Part shown: positions 24,247 to 29,328 of the stretch, one piece after another
Layout of the letters: each line of letters opens with the position of its first letter
Numbering within the stretch: position 1 is the stretch's first letter
Assembly: GCA_019918135.1 (NCBI GenBank)
Contig: WBZZ01002636.1
Span: 107,501 to 136,828 of the forward strand
Length of the DNA: 29,328 nt
Direction: 5' to 3'
Source of the DNA: Paulinella micropora
Lineage: Eukaryota; Cercozoa; Imbricatea; Euglyphida; Paulinellidae
Notes under the pieces: generated by a model
What the model was told of the DNA's origin: nothing
The model's database searches: none
The model's input: the letters and a program-made list of their open reading frames with translations, nothing else
Program-made: the position numbers and the translations under genes

Positions 24247-25307
24247 GTAATGCCCCCAACGATAGCTCGTAAAAAGTCGGTAATACAACCAAACACAGTC
24301 CTCAAGAATGAGAATGATGTCTCGTTGTATTAGCTCAGTGAAGCCAAAAAGGAAAACTGCAACAGACCAGGAATAAAATGGCATCAGGTCCAATCCGGAC
24401 AAATAATACTGAAAAACAAGCTGGTGCACCTGTCACCAGGAAAAGGTATTTTTTACCGGCTATCCGGGGGGTGATGCCTACAGTACCCCCTCCAGATTTT
24501 ATGACGGAAATAGCATTTTCGTCATACACTTTCTGATTTCTTTCTGCAAATAGTATGCGCTATGGAGTCATGCCACACAGCGCATCGACCCACGGATAGA
24601 CGCTAAGAGACGATAAATATATCCTCATACGGCACGTCAAAGCGGATTCTCTAGCCTTTCTTGTAAATTTTGAACTCCTTCCCCTCAATTTTTTTTCGGC
24701 AGTATGTCAAGAACAAACGTACTATTAATAAAAAATACAAGCAACGTGGTGCTGTAGTACGATTCCCCCTTTGATCTCCTTCTTCTTCTTATCATTATCA
24801 TTATTATTATTATCATTCACAGGGAGATCGTAAGTACATTGTCTTTTTTAATGACATACCCTTGTATAAGGCGGATATCCTATGATATAGTATTAGGGGG
24901 CCAGTCCTAATAGCTATATCCGAAGTCGAGGTGTATGTACCCGACCCTGCGATATACCGACACAAGTAGAGATTGACCGTGCTCAGGTACGACAGTATAT
25001 AATCTATCGTAAAAAATAATTTAATGAAAGTTTCAGAGAACATTTCATTTTCGAGAACATCATCCCAGGACTTGGAAAGGGTCATACCCGGGAACACCAT
25101 CGCTCAATACACTAGCGATCCCCGTATACGGTGTAGTATCATCGTCGATCGACCTTTCGCACTCGTATGTTGCGATCGAATGCCAAGTTATATCAATGAG
25201 TCTTTTTAATATTCATATTGATAACTGATGATGCATGATCAAATCATGATACGCCGTGGGCAATCAATCAGTTTATTTGAGACGCATAAAGAAAAATAGT
25301 TTCTTTG
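24247..25307. other. Downstream region of the retrotransposon, possible LTR
   Basis: No convincing gene. By its position beyond the leftward pol region it should contain the 3' LTR. TGTAATG at 24245 beside the microsatellite is a possible LTR end, but no matching TG...CA boundary could be fixed and the other LTR lies outside the window. A 95-codon leftward ORF at 24813-25100 has no recognisable features. Confidence 0.3.
24766..24793 (-). promoter_or_regulatory. Candidate polypurine tract
   Basis: Read leftward the sequence is AAGAAGAAGAAGGAGATCAAAGGGGGAA, a purine-rich run ending in AAAGGGGGA as expected of the plus-strand primer just before the 3' LTR of a leftward Ty3/Gypsy element. The bases after it do not begin with the canonical TG, so the call is tentative. 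Confidence 0.4.
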
Positions 25308-26048
25308 TCACTGCCTTCGTCGTCTGGCGCGGATTTCTTTGCCTGGTGGAGGACCACCAACAAAAGTCAGATCGAACTTTGACTGTTCGAGAATGTCCCA
25401 GATCTTATTAGGCATTCCGCCCAACGATAATTCAAAAGGGACATCAAGCACTCCTCTTGGCAGTGTCTGAATGGTCCACGCAGTGTAATCCTTGTCTCTG
25501 GGAGTAATTGTATCATCCCATGTCTCGAGACTTTTTGCGTCTTTATATACTGGCAGATAATGTCTTGCCTTTGGAACCTCAACCGGGTCCATACTTCTCC
25601 AGAACTGGAGTATCGGTTGTACTATCTTTGCGGCTGATGATATTTTGAGTGTCCGTGTGACACGCATCTGTCGTGGGACCGCCACGACCCGCATCAAGTA
25701 TAAGTCTGAGAGAGTGTCATCAGCGACATGTTGTTCCGCTGGTCTCATCAGATAGAAAACATTTTTCACCCATGCGATGGTTGCTATCGCATCGCCTTCC
25801 TTCCATCGCTCATGGACAATCTCAACGTTGCCCGCGTTTGGGTCAGTGTCCGTCCCCTCCTCCTCCTGGTGGACGTCCTTTGATCTCATCGACCTCATCG
25901 CCTTCCTCGGTTGGTCGTTGATAAGATCATTCCGCGCTCTCCTTAGCTGCGCCTCTGTGATCTTCTCCTTCTTTCCGCTATGCTCTCGCGGAGACTTAGA
26001 CTGAGTCCCCACCGCGCTTATGCGGTCAGTCTTCTCCTTCTTTCCACC
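25308..26048 (-). pseudogene. In-frame C-terminal extension of Gypsy pol after TGA
   Basis: The frame of the integrase continues beyond its TGA (26049-26051) for about 246 codons to a stop at 25308. No ATG opens the segment (its first possible start is GTG), and the junction repeats a GGKKEKT / SGKKEKI word on either side, so it looks like part of the same polyprotein. The product begins with a charged region, followed by a globular-looking domain (EIVHERWKEGDAIATIAWVK to PFELSLGG) and a basic RARRRRQ end. Domain identity unknown; no envelope-like transmembrane segment is seen. Confidence 0.5.
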
Positions 26049-27100
26049 TCACTCTCCAGCTATCGGTGCCCGATAAGCATCGTCTTGGTCTATGCCAGCC
26101 TCCTTGTGGATGGGCGGCACCTCTTTGAAATCATCCTTCATCCGTTTTAACGCCTCCTCAACGGATTCATCTTCCAGTAAGAAGGGATCATACTTAATCA
26201 GCCTTCTTACATTCACAATTTGCACCTTCCCTCTACCCCTGATCTTGTAATTCAGAGGTCCCGTCTGTTCCATAATCTGATAAGGTCCTTTCCAGTGAGT
26301 GAACAGCTTAGAGCTGACTCCCTTCGGGACTTGAGGATGGTACAATAGTACAATATCCCCGACCTGGAACTTGATCTGATCCAAGTGCGCTTGTCGCACC
26401 CCTTCAGCATCAGTCTTTCGGCGCTCCGCCTCTCTATGCGCCCTGACTATTTGTTCCGCCTCCATCTTCACTCTAAGTCTCATCCCAAACAACTCATCCG
26501 CATCCGCCCAAGTGTCTTTTGGGTGAAGGAGCGAAGTCGGGATATCAGGCTCACGCCCATATACTAACTGATATGGCGAGATTGAGCTCTTCGAGCCTCC
26601 TAACGCCGTAGAGGGTAGACAGTTCATTGCAAACGCAAATGATGGTGCTGCCTCGACCCATGCTCTTTGATTCTCCTTCTTCGTGCAATACATCTTTAGC
26701 GAGGCTTTGAGGGGTCTGTGTACCCGCTCGATTTTCCCATTTGCTCGCGGGTTATAGGCAGTAACATATTGCCATTTCATCCCGTAATACTTAGATAGTT
26801 TGTCGATGACATCGTTATTAAAGTCCGAGCCTCGATCAGAACATATCTTTCTTGGTACTCCGATCTGTGAGATGATCCTATCGATCAGCGCCTCGGCCGT
26901 CGTCTTGCCGGTAACGTCTTTGACAGGGATGATCCACACATAGTTGGTGGCTCTGTCAATAGCCGTAAGGAGGTATTTGTAACCATCCTTCGATTCTGGG
27001 AAAGGTCCCACATGATCAATGTGTATAAACTCAAACATCCCCGCATGAAGAGGAAATTCGCCAATCAGGCCAAATTTGCCTTCAGTGGTGTTTTGTTTAT
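26049..27100 (-). pseudogene. Ty3/Gypsy integrase core and GPY/F domain
   Basis: The frame is open from 27341, but the recognisable protein begins near 27100. The DDE core shows D in FIHIDHVGPF, D in CSDRGSDF and E in GKIERVHRPLK. A C-terminal GDIVLLYHPQVP segment follows, then HWKGPYQI, the GPY/F module of chromovirus-like Gypsy elements, and a YKIRGRGKVQIVNVRRL strand. It lacks its own N-terminal zinc domain, which is encoded in a different frame just upstream, so a 1-nt indel or a -1 shift near 27070-27100 separates them. Confidence 0.85.
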
Positions 27101-29328
27101 CTTGCACGGGATGCATGCATCCACCGCCTGATCTATCTCCTCCTTCATCTTCTTCCACCAGAATCGCCTCGCTACGAACATATGAGTTCGTTGTCGACCC
27201 GGATGCGCCAAAAGTGGGCAATTGTGGGCTGCGACAAATATAAATCGTCTCAGACTCTCCGGTACCCAAAGGGTCCATTTGTCCGGCTGTGACGCATAGC
27301 GACCGTGAAGGCCCTTGTACCACAGTAGACCATCTCTCCATCCCATCTCCTTCATCTGATCTTTGATCGCTTTCGTCATCCGTAGCTCATCCGGGTTCTG
27401 ATATAACTGTATCAGTTCTTTAAACTCCGGATCTTGAGCCTGCTGTTGCCTCCATGCGGTAGGCGAGGCTATATGGATAGTACCATCTTCTAGCCGTACC
27501 CCGATTCTTTCCGGGTCATCGTCTAGGTCACTTCTCCGCTCTTGAGGAGGCTCCGCATAAACTTCCTGCGTCTCCTCTTCCTCTCTTATGTTCGCCTTCG
27601 CATTCTCATATACCTCATATGACCACTCAGCGTCCTCCTGGGTATGTAGCTCACAACATATCCCGTGATCCGGGCCTTGTGGACTGTACCGTAGACCTGT
27701 GCGGTCATATCGGACTCCACTCGCCATCTCCATCGCCTCAATGTGGCTGACCTCATACACCTTGTCAGTGGACAAGTCTTCCATCTCCACCGTGGACACC
27801 AACGCCGATACTTCTGAGTTAAACTCTAGCCTAGAGAGGCTATCAGCGACCACATTTCGCTTTCCCGGTAGATGGACCATTGTAAAATCGAAACAAGACA
27901 AGAACGCTTGCCACCGCGCCAGCCGTCCCGTCTGTTCATGATTCATCAACCATAACAGGTTATGATGATCAGTTCTGACAGTAAATTGAGGTCCTCCCCA
28001 CAAATACTCTCTGAGCCTCTTGAGGGCCCATACTACCGCCAACGCCTCTCTTTGCCTTGTGCAATAGTTTCTCTCCGCCGCACACAACTTCCTACTAATA
28101 AACATGATTGGGCGTAATTTCTTCTCCTCATCCTCTTGTTGTAATACAGCCCCAATCGCAAACTTAGATGCGTCTGTATCGACTACGAATTGTTTCGTAA
28201 AGTCGGGCATCGTTAACACCAGTCCTCCGTCTTTCGGGTCTTTGTAAATGAGATCTTTGAGCGCATGAAACGCTTGCAAAGCCTCTTCGTCCCACTTCTC
28301 AAAGTCTCCAAAATCTATCATTTTCTCCACTTTAGCCCGTGTTGCACCCCAATCGGGTATAAACTGGCTATAGTATTGCGCCATCGCAAGGAATGAGTGC
28401 AATTCAGTGCGGTTCTTCGGTATCGGTCGATTCATAATCTCCTCCCTCTTCTCTTTGGATATCGAGACTCGATTATGGGAGATCTCGTACCCTAAGTATG
28501 TCACACTCGTCTTGGCAAGTTGACACTTCTTTAGATTGCACTTCAGGCCAAAAGCTCCGATGCGCCTGAATATATCGGACAAATGATCGATATGCTCCTC
28601 CATTGTGTTAGAGTATACGATAATGTCATCGATATAGCAAAATGCATATTCTCCCGCCTTCTGTCCCCGCCTTCTCATAAAGCCACCGTCAGACAAATCA
28701 TCGTACTGACTGCTCAACATCTTCTGCATCGCCTTCTGGAAAAGTCCTGGGGCTTGCTTGAGGCCCATCGGAAGCACTTTCCATTGATATATTTCCATAC
28801 CCACCACAAACGCCGTCAGCCATCTGGACTTTTCCTCCAGTGGTATCTGCCAGAAGCCATTCTTAAGGTCAATGACCGAATAGAATTTTGCATTCCGCAG
28901 TACTCTCCTTCCTTCTTCTAATGTCGGGAGAGGATTTCTCTCTTCCTCCAGCACCTTGTTAACACGAGCATAGTTAACTGTCAGGCGCCATTCTCCTCCT
29001 GGCTTCGGCACTATTCTCGGTTGTGAGACTATTGAGGATGTTGATCTCTCAATAAAGTCCTCATTGAGCAGCTGTCTTGCTAGCTCCTCCGCTATCTTCG
29101 CCTCATGTATACTCAAATTCGCCCTTCGTGGTGCCGGTGACGGCTCCGCACCCGGTATTTTGTAAATAACCGCAGTGAAATCTTCAGGCTTGACACCACC
29201 TGCATGTGGAGGGTCAAAAATTTCCTTGTTCGCCTCTAATTTGGCTTTTAAAAGCTCCTTCTCCTTCTCCGTGCCTACTCCTTCTTCCAATATTTTCCGC
29301 GCCGCCTCTTGAAAATCTTCATCAGACA
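27065..29328 (-). CDS. Ty3/Gypsy pol: reverse transcriptase, RNase H, integrase zinc region (partial)
   Basis: The frame is open to the right edge of the window, so the polyprotein starts outside. The reverse transcriptase has FWQIPLEEKSRW, VLPMGLKQAPGLFQ and the catalytic YIDDIIVYSNT. The Gypsy-type RNase H has VVDTDASKFAIGAVLQQ, TRQREALAVVWALK, TVRTDHHNL and VADSLSRLE. A long linker follows, then the integrase HHCC region (HPGRQRTHMFVARRFWW with CIPCK), after which the frame stops at 27065. Expected function: copying the element RNA into DNA in cytoplasmic particles. Catalytic motifs look intact. Confidence 0.9.
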   Translation of the reverse strand, partial: SDEDFQEAARKILEEGVGTEKEKELLKAKLEANKEIFDPPHAGGVKPEDFTAVIYKIPGAEPSPAPRRANLSIHEAKIAEELARQLLNEDFIERSTSSIVSQPRIVPKPGGEWRLTVNYARVNKVLEEERNPLPTLEEGRRVLRNAKFYSVIDLKNGFWQIPLEEKSRWLTAFVVGMEIYQWKVLPMGLKQAPGLFQKAMQKMLSSQYDDLSDGGFMRRRGQKAGEYAFCYIDDIIVYSNTMEEHIDHLSDIFRRIGAFGLKCNLKKCQLAKTSVTYLGYEISHNRVSISKEKREEIMNRPIPKNRTELHSFLAMAQYYSQFIPDWGATRAKVEKMIDFGDFEKWDEEALQAFHALKDLIYKDPKDGGLVLTMPDFTKQFVVDTDASKFAIGAVLQQEDEEKKLRPIMFISRKLCAAERNYCTRQREALAVVWALKRLREYLWGGPQFTVRTDHHNLLWLMNHEQTGRLARWQAFLSCFDFTMVHLPGKRNVVADSLSRLEFNSEVSALVSTVEMEDLSTDKVYEVSHIEAMEMASGVRYDRTGLRYSPQGPDHGICCELHTQEDAEWSYEVYENAKANIREEEETQEVYAEPPQERRSDLDDDPERIGVRLEDGTIHIASPTAWRQQQAQDPEFKELIQLYQNPDELRMTKAIKDQMKEMGWRDGLLWYKGLHGRYASQPDKWTLWVPESLRRFIFVAAHNCPLLAHPGRQRTHMFVARRFWWKKMKEEIDQAVDACIPCKINKTPLKANLA

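Larger units (their letters stand above)
24766..29328 (-). mobile_element. Partial Ty3/Gypsy LTR retrotransposon
   Basis: Leftward element with reverse transcriptase, RNase H and GPY/F-type integrase in the Ty3/Gypsy order. Gag, protease and the 5' LTR are beyond the right edge of the window. GC content is clearly higher than in the Maverick. It carries a frame change between the zinc-binding region and the integrase core and an in-frame TGA, so this copy is probably not autonomous. Confidence 0.88.

Noticed and set aside
24245..24765. Precise 3' LTR of the Gypsy element
   Set aside because: TGTAATG at the left and the polypurine tract at the right suggest it, but no matching TG/CA ends or second LTR copy are in the window, so boundaries cannot be supported.
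24813..25100. 95-codon leftward ORF downstream of the Gypsy pol region, considered as an envelope-like gene
   Set aside because: No signal peptide, fusion or transmembrane pattern; likely a chance ORF in the untranslated or LTR-proximal region.

Overview
The window holds a complete integrated DNA virus of the Maverick/Polinton (polinton-like virus) class, lying in the nuclear DNA of a microbial eukaryote, with repeat-rich host sequence and a partial Ty3/Gypsy retrotransposon to its right. The element runs from 332 to 20675 (20,344 bp). It has identical 75-bp terminal inverted repeats and a perfect 6-bp target duplication (ATTGAA). The host cannot be named from the sequence: it uses the standard genetic code, and is AT-rich around the element with long ATT microsatellites.

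Element layout. The left arm carries a small zinc-finger ORF (+), a DDE/D-type rve integrase broken by an in-frame amber codon (-), and a highly charged protein (-). A long plus-strand run (2453-14557) holds the virion genes: a 1283-aa adhesion fibre with a self-cleaving S74 chaperone, a two-helix membrane protein, a small unknown protein, the FtsK/HerA-type packaging ATPase, a basic pX-like core protein, a coiled-coil protein broken by an in-frame ochre codon, an adenain-like cysteine protease, a penton-type minor capsid protein, the double-jelly-roll major capsid protein, and a second probable surface protein. The right arm is transcribed leftward (20195-14593): a GIY-YIG/zinc-finger nuclease, a 1333-aa protein-primed family B DNA polymerase, an ExoX-C-like small protein and an unknown protein. 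This is a full set of replication, packaging, maturation and capsid functions. The two nonsense codons suggest that this copy is decaying or depends on readthrough.

The most unusual feature is a family of nine structured palindromes in the intergenic gaps, with termini GATGTTT...AAATATC. Eight form four two-hairpin modules (35-bp hairpin plus 53-90-bp hairpin); one lies alone near the right end. Arms and inner stems vary by compensatory changes while apical loops vary freely, and three begin 1-3 nt after a stop codon. This resembles the hairpin 3'-end signals known from Mimivirus and its virophages.

Right of the element the host DNA carries about 1.5 kb packed with the 13-mer AGTGNNNNTCACT (about 27 exact copies, plus 5 more near 23 kb), a 188-bp near-perfect inverted repeat, a broken host ORF, ATT arrays up to about 564 bp, and then a leftward Ty3/Gypsy element (RT, RNase H, integrase) with a frameshift before the integrase core and a single in-frame TGA before a C-terminal extension. 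Its gag end lies beyond the window.
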